Below are positions 11,727 to 23,882 of a DNA stretch of 64,000 nucleotides, in pieces (within the stretch, counting starts at the first letter, position 1; each line of letters opens with the position of its first letter). The position numbers were made by a program, and so were the translations under genes. Source of the DNA: Lojkania enalia (Eukaryota; Ascomycota; Dothideomycetes; Pleosporales). The notes under the pieces were generated by a model. The model worked only from the letters and a program-made list of their open reading frames with translations, ran no database searches and was not told where the DNA came from. The stretch covers positions 23,966-87,965 of the forward strand of contig ML986717.1 of assembly GCA_010094045.1 (NCBI GenBank), given 5' to 3'.

Positions 11727-13270
11727 ATGACGATATCTTCATTCCAGGCTACCGGGCCGTCTTGCATTTCGTTCGGCGAGGTTACCAGAAAACTAGCAAG
11801 GAATAGGAGTAATATACTACTCATATTTGTTCCTATTGGGATATTCGCGGCGAATACCAACTACAGTGACACAATTGTCTTTACCTTGAATTGCCTAGCA
11901 ATGATTGGGTTGGCGAACGTCCTATGTCGCGCTACTGATGATGTCGCGAGTTATATGGGCGAAGGGGCGGGAGCGTTGCTGAATATTACTATGGGGAATG
12001 CTACCGAAGTCGTCCTATTGTATGTTTTGCGCCTATAGTGGATTGCAAGACTAGGGTCAGATACTAACTTTTGCCGTGTGTACGGACTCTCCTTTGGTTT
12101 CGTAATCAATATTACTGATTGAATTGCGTTTAGCCATGCTTTGCTGCACGGCCAATACATGATTGTGCGAACCCCGTTCCTCGGCTCGATCATAGTAAAT
12201 CTCCTTCTCGTACTAGGTCTTGCCATGTTCGTTGGGGAGGTCCAACACCGTGGTCAGACCTACAATATCCTCGCCACTAGGGCGGCTGCATGTTTATTGA
12301 GTCTAATCACTACGACTCTATTAGTTCCAGTAAGTCTCTTCGTATTAAATCTTAACATGACCGTTGTCGGACTGACTCTGGCAGTCTACCCTTCGAACGT
12401 TAACCAATCGGAAACATGTCGCACGGCATATCTTGAATTTTAGCCGAGCAATATCTATTGTCTTGTTCCTTGTTTACTTGATTTACCTTGCCAGTCAATT
12501 TCGGTCATCGAGGTTCGCCTACAAGTCATTGATCCGGCTCGACCCTAGTTCTCCGACTCAGCCAGAAGTCTTCCAGATCATTGACCTCGGCCACGCTGTG
12601 CGGGAGCATTCTCGTTCATTCTCTTATACCGCAGATCCTGTGCTTCAGTCTGCGTTTAATCAACAACTACCGCACTACATGCAACCGAAGCCAGCCTTTA
12701 CGACGGGATTGTTTTTTTACCATGCTCGGGAAGATGAGATCAATAAATTGGATTAGAAAACTTGGCCAATCCTACTCCTAACCTTCACGACTGGATTAAT
12801 ATCCTTCTGCGGAAAATACTTGGTGGAGAGCATCGACCATTTGGTAGACCACAGTCCGTTGAGCACCACCATCGGCTTGATCATCCTACCAATCGTCGGG
12901 AACGCCGCCGAACTCGTATCCACAATGATGTTCGCATCTCGGAAACAAATCAATCTTGCGTTTGCTATCTCCATTGGGTCTGCCATACAAATCGCGCTTT
13001 TTGTTACGCCTCTAGTAGTCATTTTGGGGTGGATTCTTGGGAGAGACATGGCACTCCATGTTAGTATCTTTGAAGCGATTTCATTGATCGGCTCCACTGT
13101 GCTATTTTTCTCACTAGCCATAGATGAAAAATGTAGTCATAGGAAAGGTGCACTACTAACTACGGGGTATACTATTATTGCGTAAGTCCACTTTATCCTC
13201 CTGCTGTTGGACTTCCTAATAATCTTGGGGTGGTAGTATTAGCTCATACTTCATACTTTCTCCGGAATAA
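11727..13270 (+). pseudogene. CAX-type Ca2+/H+ antiporter gene with an in-frame stop
   Basis: Exons 11727-12019, 12134-12329, 12385-13181 and 13237-13270, with clean introns (GTATGT/GTAAGT donors, TAG/CAG/TAG acceptors), encode a 439-codon vacuolar cation/proton exchanger. Both alpha-repeats are visible: GNATEVVL with TPFLGSIIVNLLLVLG in the first half, and GNAAELVSTMMFA with SIGSAIQIALFVTPL in the second. These Gly-Asn-Ala-x-Glu motifs form the cation site; the family (Vcx1-like) loads Ca2+ into vacuoles. A TAG at 12754-12756 interrupts the loop between the halves (NKLD*KTWPILLL) with the same frame open on both sides. A hidden intron would break the frame, so I read this as a nonsense mutation, possibly CAG to TAG. 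A sequencing error or recent loss cannot be separated. Everything else looks functional. Confidence 0.85.
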
Positions 13271-13757
13271 TTTTTCGTGTGGCGTAAAGGTTTCCTACAT
13301 GTCTTTGGGATTTAAACAGGGTCTACTTATTTAATATACGTCATTCTATCAATTGCAGTATTTAGAGGTTGATGCAGCTACCTCTTTCTCATATGCTTTT
13401 GGAATACATCTTTGTGACGACGAGATGTCGCGTTGATGTGATTAACCAATTCGTGTCCGGCCCGATTTCTTTAGTCCACCTCATTGTGCCTAGAGTCTAA
13501 TCGTCCAATATAGAGCATTCCACTCGATCATCCTAAACTTCTTGTTAGACCAATTGGATTTCCTATCGCATCCGTTCTACGACGAGGGAAAATAATAAAG
13601 AATTGCTTGTCATTGACATTAGATGAGGGTCAAGATAACTATTCTCAGCTTGGAGAGTTCTTCTCGTAATAAAGTACTATGAGCCCGTAGACCCTCGCGT
13701 AATGAAGCTCCCTCAGCTCTGAAGTAATTCATTGATTCAGAATTCTAGTCATAAATC
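13271..13757. other. Convergent intergenic spacer
   Basis: About 490 bp between two converging genes. AT-rich, no ORF or repeat noticed; it should hold both polyadenylation regions. Confidence 0.4.
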
Positions 13758-15083
13758 TCAGGTGAGGACCAAGGTACCAATTTCCGGCATTGAAAATCGC
13801 GACCCGGATTTGGTTGCTGTCACATTTCTTCCACTGGCAACGTCCCACTCAGTCGTCTTCACAATATGGAATCCTTTCACTTGATCCTCACGATCTACAT
13901 CCGGAACTATCTGGTCTCTATACCGAGTATTCTTCTTCAAGACTCGGCCCTTCCGCTCAATTCGATATTCGCCGCTCTTGAATCTTGGCTTGGATAGAGG
14001 TCTGCAGGTTTGGTTATTCCAAGTTGGAGCGTCGCTAATGATTCCGTGTGGGCTGCCTTTTTCGCAATCAACATAACCCGTGTCTGTCCCATTTACCACG
14101 GACGTGCAGAATAACCATGCCGCGCAACATGACCTATGTTTCGGTACTGGCGGCTTCATAGTTTGCCCAGCAAAGAACGGGATGAATAGTCCCAGAACCC
14201 ACTTGACAGTCCCACCACATGCTCCTATCGACGCTAGGCTAACTTCCACATTCGAGAGACCTTGTCGCACATCATAATTCATATCAAGATTGTTCGTCTG
14301 CTCGAATCGCTCCGAATACATGTAAAACCGATAGGCTCCGATTCCCGTTACGGCGAATCCGAAGCTCAAGAAGGCGGCAGCCATCAATTTCCGTTTCAAC
14401 GGCATTAGCAGATTATAGATTATCCAGATTGGCATTATAAGCACCATTACATCCGTAACCAAGACAATACCCATAGTACCATATGTATAATTCGCTGCGT
14501 CGAGGCAAATTCCCAAGATTGACCGGTCCCAGAACCGTGCGATGGGTCTGCATTGCAGGATGCAAACTAGCGAAGCCACTATGGTGGATAGCGCGTTGAC
14601 AGTGAAAATTACCCATAGCGAGTAATGGATTAACGGATTTGGCGAGCGTAATTTTATAAGGGTGATTAGGAAGGAGGCCTTGATGAGGCCTAAGATTGGA
14701 TTGTAGATTACGGAATTGATGAAGCTCCACTATGTACTGTTAATTACAAAGTTAAGTGTTGGAGTGGAGGAATGTACCTTTTGTACCTCGGTATGATCTA
14801 CAACCCCTTCTGGTATTTCGTAATAATGGTAGCCATACCATGACTTCTGGTAGGCAACGCAGGTCGTTGAGGTGAAAACGAGGATAAGAACCTGAGCTAA
14901 GAAAAGAAGAATGTCCTCTACTTTTATATCAGTAAATTGAGAGAGCCCAGGGCCGTTAAGAATACCTATCGCAAAATCACGATCAAAGACTCTTTTCCAT
15001 AGCCGAATAGCCACGATGAAGCTGGAGACTGCAGCTGGGACGATGACTAATGCCAGAGCCTCTGGCAGCAAGGAGTTCACCAT
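13758..15083 (-). CDS. Rhodopsin-domain (PTH11-like) integral membrane protein
   Basis: Exons 14778-15083 and 13758-14729 (minus) with a 48-nt intron (GTACAT..ACTTAACT..TAG) give 425 aa; the join reads EVQK|WSFINSVIYNPILGLIKAS. About seven hydrophobic helices fill residues ~10-290. Family hallmarks are the YNPILGLIKAS helix, the CILQCRPIARFWD loop with paired cysteines, and the VRQGLSNVEVSLASIGAC helix. These are the fungal rhodopsin-domain proteins related to PTH11 receptors, mostly of unknown function, located in the plasma membrane. The ~130-residue cytoplasmic tail is basic and ends in a degenerate Ser-rich part. No CFEM domain is present. Start: the only ATG before the first helix (MVNSLLPEALALVIVP). 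Confidence 0.85.
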
Positions 15084-18000
15084 TAGGTTTACTGCCCTAA
15101 ATGCGAATGATAATCTATTAGAAACGGCTTATTTTTAGTGCATGTTTCCTGAAGAGTCGACCTTAAAAGGAGGAACCCTGCAGTGGTGTCGCACTTTGAG
15201 AGCCAGCGAGAAAGCCATGAGTGCTTCCCTATAACAAAGGTACCCAACAAAAGGATCATAATTTGAAACTTAGTTCAGTAAGGCTGTATTTGGCGTAGAG
15301 CCGCTGCTGGGTTAATGGGCATTTCTTAGCTGCTATATTTCTACATTTAAAGCAGGTCATTGACGCTCCAACTAGGTTCCCACGATCAGTGCGTTCGAGA
15401 CGGAGATTTCGACCATTCAGCGATCATTTAGGCGCAGATCACCGAGGGCATGTCTCGGCCTCTCATTATCCGGGTGCCGAAAGGAAACACAAGGCGATGG
15501 CCTATTGGAGGGCTGAGGAGATGTCGGAGCCTTGGCAAATCTGACATCGCATCCTTCGTGAAAATCCTTTGCCCTGTAGTTTCTACTCGAAGCTGTTAGC
15601 AGCTAATTGTAAAGAGTTTCTTCAAGTCAAAGTTCGATAAAATAGTCTCTGGCCTTGATATCCTGAGATGCACGCCGTAGTGGGCTTTTTCAAAGACAAA
15701 GAATCAATTAATATGCGGGAGTATCGCCCGATAGTTACGGATCTTCTGTGCGTGGAACTAGGATGTTGCATGAATTATCCATAAGGCACTATTATACAAG
15801 TGGTTCAGCTAGTAAGTAGGATCGCCGCACGGTCTGTCCTCCGATCCCGTATTGACGCTATATAATCCTCCACGGCATCCCCGGGTTGCCTTCCTCAATA
15901 CACAGCGGGGTCGTTCTTGAGTCATTCGCAAAAGAGGAAGTTCCAAATTATTGGATATGTTAATGACATCGAAGGCCACATGGAAATCCGCACGAAGGAA
16001 ATAATGATGTTTACAAAAAGGGTTAATATGACGAATGATTTCCTATTTTTCCGCAAGGTAAGTGTGACAGCCGTATCAATATAGCAGCAATAGTCACCCT
16101 AGACAAAAACAGAACAGCTCATTAACACTTCCAAAATTCATTAATTGTATCCCTGCAGATAATCAGCATCGGGTTGCCTTATGGCAGCTCGTACGCATTC
16201 ATGTCCAGACTAAGTTATTCAGCGAGGCTCTAAATCTGTACTAGGAACTTATGCGGGATTATCGTACACAATTATCGGCGAAACCATGTATTGCTACGCA
16301 TTCACGGGTACCGTAACTTCTAATTCAAGTCATGGACAGCGCTCGTCAAAGTCTTATCTTATTCAGCGCGAAGATTATGACAGGCTGGTTATATCTTGTT
16401 GCCTCACTACTACGCAAAAAAGTGTCAGTCGCATCCAGAATCCTTACTCCTGAGCCAGTAGTAAGATATGTAAGTCAAGCTCCCGCGAATCTGAACGCAC
16501 ACATGTAAGAGCAAATATCTACGTCACGTAGTTAGAAGAGGCAAGAACAAAGTGAACTAGTGCACAGAAAGGGCGATTTGTGCCTGGCGCATTAATAATC
16601 GCGAAGTCTCCGCTTAGGACGAGTAAGGTAGTGTGGATTATTCCTAATCGATTGATTTCTTCAGAGAACTCGAATAGTTTCTCATTGCAATAATGAATAT
16701 TTTACACCATGCTTGCTAGCGGTTAATATTCTTCAACAATAATAACCTTCCGGTAAGTTATTTCAGGTTAGTCGGCCCAGAAGAAACTTTTGCTTTGTAT
16801 CCAGTCTGAAATTTATTGACCAAAAATTCAATACTTCAAGTTTCGACCACAATAATATATTGCTAGTAGAAGGTATGCGTTAATATCAGAACGCTATAAG
16901 GCAGCTGACAACATCAGGATATTGAAACCCAGTTCTATTTATTAAGATAATTGTAGCTATTAGAAACAAGTTCTGCATGAGGTTTAAATACCTGGATACC
17001 AATGCGAATCCAGCTAATTAATTAGAAGGAGAATACCGTCTCATTGGTATTTCGACATAGTATTGGTTCTTTAATTATCACGACTCTAGGCGACGATTAA
17101 CAGACCCCGCTGTCTTGCGAAAATTTGTATATGCGACTAATTTGCTGATAAAGAAGATTCTACAGTTTTCCAAAAAGATGCCCCAGAAGGGAATGTGGTG
17201 AGTCCCTAAACGAAGCTGGCCAATGTGCCGAGCATACATATAATAGTCGAGCTGACAGATCAGTTCCTATTGGGCCAACTCTTCATGTTCTGTGTACTTG
17301 AAGAAGGAAAACTGTACAGTTCATTTGAAAACTGCTATTAGTAGTGGAGACTGCGGCGTGCAGAACGGCGATTGGGGAGTGAGTCTGCACTGTTTCGCGT
17401 GTTAATCCATACTATGGGAGCTAATATATTGCGTTGCTACTGATGCCGGATTACTTATTTCACTACAGAGACTCCTTTAATTGATTGCAGTGGCCTAGAG
17501 GAATCATTTTGGAAAGTGGATTGATAAAACGTGCACTGCCATTGCAGTGCATTAAAATTGCTTTCGGAAAATAAAACAAAGAAGCACACGAATTATGCCA
17601 ATGGAAGATTGTATATAGCTAGATGGAAGACTATGTTTTACTCAGGTTGCCTCGCAATGCAATAAGCACAATAAACTTTCGTCCCCGCTACAACAAAGCC
17701 TATAGGTCCTCTTGAGGCTGGCTAATCCTAAAACGGGAATTAGCTGGAAAGACTGAAATCCACGTTTGCGTTGTGACACTCAAAATCCTGAAGGAATGGA
17801 GATCAAAATTACTTAATAAAGAAGGCGTTGAATGCTGCGCTAGTAGACACTAGTATGGCTAGGGCATATGCTAAGCAAGCAGACCAGCATTCAGAGGCGC
17901 TCGGACGTTCGACGTTAGTCTAGGTCCGCTACGAAGAGCGAGGAGTAGTGCCAAGTGGAGCAAGTGGAATGAAGGATGCGGTTTCATGATACAATCTTCC

Positions 18001-18210
18001 TACCCACGGCTTATATGAGTGACCGTGAGAATCGAAGTCACGTGAATAAAATGTCCAGTGCCACCACACAGTAGGTACTAGGTAGCCATAGAGAGATCTA
18101 CGAAATGAAGGGCCTTATGAAACGCCAGACGTATTATCTTTTGTCTGCTCACTCTTGGCCGATGGTAGCACATGCTCTGTGGAATCTATTTTGTGGTTGC
18201 ATGAATATTT
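15084..18210. other. 3.1-kb ORF desert
   Basis: No open frame of appreciable length on either strand, no recognisable tRNA, and no long repeat seen by eye. The base composition is moderately AT-rich but not of the extreme TpA-dominated kind found after 55.9 kb. It may be an old, decayed element or plain intergenic DNA. Confidence 0.45.
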
Positions 18211-20098
18211 CTATACCTTTTCGGATCTATCTATGGTATCATTATTTTCCCGGTCTAGTCGTTCTTTCCTCCATTGCTCCCCCCAATACCACTGAGCTAC
18301 TGGTAGAGGAACCAGAACCATTACCACCAGCCCCAGAGCTACAAATGTCGGTCCCGCTGCAATACCATCGATCATAGGTTGCACCACAGCTACACCAATC
18401 GCGCTAAACATACATCGGATCAATTGACATGCCGCTGCGGAAGACGCGCTATCTGTGGGATATAGGTCTGAAATGAGTGTTTGGTGAATACCAAACGCAG
18501 CATTTGCCATCGCAGCGATGAGGAACTGCAGTATCAACGGGAGGATGATCCAACAGTCCATGTTGTACCATTCAGGGACGGATAGAGTGAAGCCATAGAA
18601 GCACAAGGCTATGAGAAACAACGAAAGGACAAAGGGCAAGCGAGCAAGACGGGTGTGCTCAATGGGGAAATCGACCGGAAAAGGGTTTCTCGGAACAAGA
18701 GTCGATGGGGGGATAGAGTGGCTTGCTTTGTACCTAGATGAGGCAGCGAGAAAATCTCGATTAAGTAGACTTCCTATGAGCATAGAGCCTGCAATTGATC
18801 CGAGGCCTAAGATATCGTTAGCCCGACTTCCATATTAGCGCACTCCATTCATAGAGTAACTTACCGCTTGGTATGAACGCGAGACCAATGAGCAACTCGT
18901 TCAAGTAGAAGACACGTTTGAATAATTCAACTGTGCTAACTGTGACCATACTCCACACCGCGAAGATTGCGCTACCAAAGACTAGACCGAGTACCACTTC
19001 TTTTTCTTGAAGCATGAGCAACGGCTGCAAAAATTGTCTAGCAGACACTCTTGGCCGCGGGTCCACATTTTTGCTTTCATCGATGCCTTCTGGTGGTACA
19101 AAAACTTTGAGCTTATAAGCCAAGGGTCGGTGGATCCCGTTGAGACGGACGCTTCCGTTCCCTGCAATGCTGCGTAGGGTTTCGGGAAGGAATGTGACCA
19201 ACACCAGGAAGGTGGCGAGTGAAATGCCGAGGAGAAAAATAAAGATGGATCGAAAGTCTAGGAAGTTCGAAAACAGGCCTCCGATGATAGGCGCTAAAAC
19301 GACGGCAAGGTTACGGATTCCTTGATAGAAGCTGTAGAACGTATCGCGCTCGGAAGGAGTGGAAATGTCTTGAATGACGGCACTACCAATGGACACTGTA
19401 GATGCGATACCCGCCGCTTGGATACCACGAAAAATGAGCAATACCGGGAAATTAGGTGAGAAGCTGAGTGTAATGTTGGCTGCGATTAGGATTATCATCG
19501 AGTATATGTAAATTGGTCTTCTGCCGAAAGAATCCGAAAGAGGTCCCCAAAAGAGTGCTGCGGCTCCTTGGACTACAAGATAAGATGCTATTGTTGTTCC
19601 AATGGTCCCAAGACTAATATTTAAATCCTCCGAGACCTTTGCCAATGCAGGAAGGTAAATGTTGGGCGATATTGCTGGAAACAGCCCATAGATCCCAACA
19701 ATGACAGTAATAACCCATTTTCTCCGATGAGAGAAGACATGATAGGGTTCTTCTTCGGGGACGACCGCTAGTGGTGCATGCGATGAGGCGATAGCCTTCT
19801 TAGCTATGTGTTTTGCTCGGTACCAGTCCTCGAATGGCTGGCCATTGGAGTAGGTAGTCAATGGTCTCTTCGAACAGTCCGCCCTAGTTATTTGAGCCGA
19901 GGAAGTGGGAATCCTGTTGTCGCGGTATTGTTCGGGATCGAATTGGTGCCTGATGTTGAAGAAACGGATATTGGACCTCATGGCATACACTCCCAGGCCG
20001 ATTTCTCGCCATCCCTCGAGCGTTGTGAAACGCCGTGAGAGACGGCGAGAGGCAACCGACCAAGAACTACTCCGAATAGACTCCTCATACAATGACAT
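18211..20098 (-). CDS. MFS drug:H+ antiporter, DHA1 (12-TM) family
   Basis: Exons 18865-20098 and 18211-18806 (minus), intron 58 nt (GTAAGT, GGCTAAC, TTAG), give 609 aa. A long cytoplasmic N-terminus (~128 residues) precedes 12 hydrophobic segments split by a central loop around residues 330-390. Motif A is seen at about 185-195 (GPLSDSFGRRP) after TM2, and the TM1 pattern FPAISPNIYLPAL is typical of the quinidine-resistance (QDR-like) branch of DHA1. The expected role is proton-coupled export of small molecules at the plasma membrane; the substrate is unknown. The intron falls at the start of the second half (IPSG|LGSIAGSML). No neighbouring biosynthetic genes are seen, so a tie to a metabolite cluster is not supported. 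Confidence 0.9.
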
Positions 20099-20884
20099 GC
20101 TGCTTGTGGGTGGATTGAAGGAGAAATCGCTACACTATAAGGAAACCTGAGGTACTTAGACATGATGAAAAGAGGGACAAAAGAATCTCAAATCATGATG
20201 CAAGGATATTCCACTAAGCGAAGAGACAAAACAACATAGGAGGGAGATCTCAAAGGCTGTGCAATGGAGCCGTGGGAAAGCTGCTGCGATAAATGGTGTT
20301 TGCGGAGAAGCAAGATGAGATGCGAAACGCTGCACGTTTCCGACCTTCCGCCGGCATGAGCGCACCCGTTGTTGAGGTCGCACTAGCTGGTAGAAGTTAA
20401 AACGGTTGCTTAAATGTTGCCGAGGTATACAATAGTAGACAGCTACTATTGTACGAAGTTTTATTGACTTGTTTGACGGTTCGCTTCGAGCTTATTATGT
20501 TTTCGATCTACACCGCACCCCTCACAAACTCAATTCCGCCCTCTGTTGTTCTGTTGGATTCAACCTGCAATCTGATAGCCCTAATGAGATGTATTCATCA
20601 TGCCATAATTTCTCATTTCTCGTGATTTGGGGACCACAACATGTTATGGTACTGTTATCATCGCCATTAAACGGCATGGACTTGTAGCGTTTAAAGCGTA
20701 AGAACTAAGGGTCTGAATATCTAGACGCTGACGATTGAGACCCGAATTTTAAGGATTTGAACGCATCGCTCAGTGCGCGGCGAAGGGAATGCGTCTCTTG
20801 GAAGCTCATACTGATCCGGGGTGGCTCGGCCATCGTCCGCTGCTAGAAACCGTCAGTTGCGTGACAGGTATTCCCTCGGAGCAA
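20099..20884. other. Intergenic, no feature seen
   Basis: About 790 bp upstream of the MFS gene and downstream of the next gene. Only short spurious frames; no motif recognised. Confidence 0.4.
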
Positions 20885-21815
20885 TTATACATTTTCAGAA
20901 TTGCTAGCAATCGGTCTTTTTAGTTGCCGATGTCTTAGTAGCATTATTATAAATGCAGCTAATAGTGATATTGCTCCTACTTGGTGTTAGCTCGTTTGAG
21001 GGGTCGTGATTAGGAGATAGCATACCAAGTGTTCCGAGTCCAATCAACAAGCCTTTCGCAGTGGGCGAGATAAGCGGGACTTGAGTACTTTGAGCAACCT
21101 TAGTAGCTTGCACAGTAGCTTCGTTTATGCTCGACGTATATGGTGCTGATAGGGAATCCGATTCGGATCGCACCGATGAGGTACTCTCTGAACGGTTCTT
21201 TGTACTCGTAATTAGGATGGTGGAGACATCGGTGCGATATTGTGGCGATTGATATACGATAGAATGCGTTTGTAGAGACTCAATGTCTGTTTCCAGTTTT
21301 ATTTGCTCGCTTTTAGTCGTAGAGCTTGAGAATGATAGAGTCATTGAAATAAATGACGTCGATTTGTCGGGCTGGGGCGGGGGAGAATTCACAGCCGAAG
21401 ATAATGAAGTCGGAGCCGACTGCGAGGAAGATGGCACTGAAGGGCTCACAAAAGAGCTCTGTATTACCAGAGAACTTTGAGCTAGAGGGGTGCTTGATGG
21501 CTGCCCTGGTATAGAGGATGAGTCGGGTCTTCCATTTGAAATTGCTGGCAGCGGGGGAAGCACGTTTGGCCATTCTGAAGGATTTGGTAGTAGAGAAGGC
21601 TCAATTAGCTGGCCTGGAGGCGCTGGAAGTAAAGGTAGCACATTTGGCGGTCCTAGGGGCACTTCTACTTCTTCATCCTCGTCCTCATCTTCTTCGTCTT
21701 CAGCTAGTTCCTCGCTAAGTTCATCGTCTTTTTCATCGTTTTTCTCATCTTGAGGCACTCTTCTCAAAAGGTAATTGAAACTCCGCCCGTTTCTTGCTCG
21801 GCGTGGCATGAACAT
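20885..21815 (-). CDS. Ser/Pro-rich single-pass membrane protein, hypothetical
   Basis: Exons 21026-21815 and 20885-20976 (minus) with a 49-nt intron (GTATGC, GCTAACAC, GTAG) give 293 aa. Splicing is supported because it completes a transmembrane helix: GLLIGLGTLG joins AISLLAAFIIMLL, followed by a short basic tail (RHRQLKRP). Residues ~25-55 are a nearly pure Asp/Glu run, followed by Pro repeats (VLPLLPAPPG, VLPPLPAI) and then a ~150-residue Ser/Thr-rich stretch, likely O-glycosylated. This layout resembles fungal wall-stress-sensor-like or mucin-like membrane proteins. No signal peptide or cysteine-rich WSC domain is visible, so a missing 5' exon is possible. Function unknown. Confidence 0.7.
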
Positions 21816-23732
21816 ACGGCAGGGTTAGATTAAATGACGAGTTTTTCGACCGGCCGCCGTAGCTCGAAGCATTCTGTGGACAATGACGCTTAAACATATC
21901 ACTCCTCTATCTCCCTTGCTTATAGCTACTAAAATGTTTGAATATGTAGATGAAAACCAAAAATAGGAAGCTCCGGGGATATACGCCACGCTTCGACCTC
22001 TCCAAACGGTCTAGATCAATTATTGTTTGAGGTCGGTTTTGCATCCAAAATTCTAGTAGATGCACCAATCAAGCATTACTAGGCAACCGGTTTGGCCCAA
22101 ACCAGATAGTTTCATAAGGTTAGTGATACATGTTGTGATTTGAATGAGTCGAGTTGAAACCTTATTTGACGGTCCTGAAACACGACAACAATTATTAAGA
22201 GCCCCAAATATTATGGTGCGAAACAATACACCATGTTCAAACCATTCAAATTTGTTTGATATGATTGCGAACCTTACTATAATTCGTAGGACAAAAATGC
22301 AGCCTCAGCCTATGAGGATACGAGCACGTGAAGGAAACCCTTTGATTACTAGCGAAACATGCAAGTAACAAACCACGTCTGTCGCTGCGAGATTTAGAGT
22401 AAAATTTTATTGCGTCTATTTAATTGAAGATGCCACTGCACTCTATAAAATTACGCGAACAGGACGCGCTTTTGTTAATGGTACATCAAGACTCTTACAG
22501 CTTAAATAGGAGAACAACGGGCAAGTGCAAATGGTGTATTTAATCATCGATAGTTTTTAATTTGCATTTTGGATTGACAGGTTTATAGTCGCGATTGCTG
22601 TTGGCAACATCTCAAAATCTCTTGGTAACACGTCACGTGATGAGTTTGACGAAAGCGTCGGTATTCCATTTACCCCCACACTTTCTGACAAGTTAATCTA
22701 TGATTTAAAGATCAGCTCCGGCCCCGTAGCCTACCGAAAGCCCACTCCCTCGATATCATAATTATGACGGCCATGACAAATACCACATGCGCCGACTGAT
22801 GGGAACCGGCGAAACCGAAGTGCGCTAGTTGTAGAACCTACGTTTACTGCGAAAGAGGGTGACAGGTACACGATTGGCTAAACACAAGTGGGTATGCAAG
22901 GAGTTTCGCCTGGAGACAGTTATGGAGCGAGCATCAGGCACAATGCAGAAAGCCTTAGCTCGCCTTCCGTACTCAGACCTACGAACTTGAAATTTAGAAG
23001 GTCGAATAGAATGGTAATGAAATTATCCTATATTAAGGCGGACTTGGCAGAGAATGGATAAACGAAAGGTTTGTTCTGTTTCCTCACGATTTGTTTGAGA
23101 ATGATGAGGTCAATGCGGGGCACTAAACTATAGCATGCCGAATGAGGTGTATGGATACATGCATGAGACGATTCGGATTCTTTACAAGGATAGAAATATC
23201 CCAGATAACCTATAATTTGCGAAAGACACTGACTCTACACTCTGAAGGGTACAACGTCAACATCGAGGAGTTGAATATCACAGCCGGGAACCCGCCCTGC
23301 ACCACGATCGTGGTATGCATACGGAGCAATTCGGTTAACAGCAACGACGATGGATCCCCCCATGTCGTTCTTCGCGTGGAGCCCTACGGCAGTGGTCAGG
23401 CTTAGGCTATTGATATTGCAGGCTACCAGTACGGTATTACAAAAGCTTGCTCGGAATGGACTGATTACTGCAAGCAACATATCTGGAAATTTTTCACTGC
23501 TCTGGACTTCTATTTAAACCGTGAGATTATTCACTCATTCATACGTATGGAGGGATACCCAAGGCTCAACCGCGGGGTGGGCTTTGACACGATCGATTAC
23601 ATGGACAACGCAATTCGAGACTAGACTGAGACAAAGGACTCAGCCTTTAAAATCACTAGAAGATCTATCTCCTCTTGTTCGCTAAATGGTCTTGCCGACC
23701 GAATGTCACGTCAAAGTTGGGGCGGAAATGTG
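21816..23732. other. Gene-free stretch
   Basis: Mostly AT-rich non-coding sequence. Overlapping open frames on both strands at 23142-23480 hint at a decayed coding region but match nothing I know. Confidence 0.35.
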
Positions 23733-23882
23733 GTGAGAGGCGAATCTTGTCTCAGGGAGGGAGATGAGGAGCTGAACTGCTTGATTGAGGATGGCCAGCA
23801 GGCCATACTTATGTATATAAGGAAGGGTGTATCAGCTGATATCCAGCGTGATTTGATATCGTGCGACGGTATCCGATACAAC
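23733..23882 (+). repeat. Dispersed repeat, copy 1
   Basis: About 150 bp that matches 41442-41593 in inverted orientation with clear similarity along its whole length (shared blocks such as GTCTCAGGGAGGGA and CAGGCCATACTTAT, and a CGACGGTATCCGATACAAC end). It contains a TATA-like TATGTATATAAGG. Possibly a fragment of an LTR or a small non-autonomous element. Confidence 0.6.

Noticed and set aside
23142..23480. Overlapping frames on both strands as a possible gene
   Set aside because: Neither product resembles a known family and no introns extend them; kept only as a remark in the intergenic entry.
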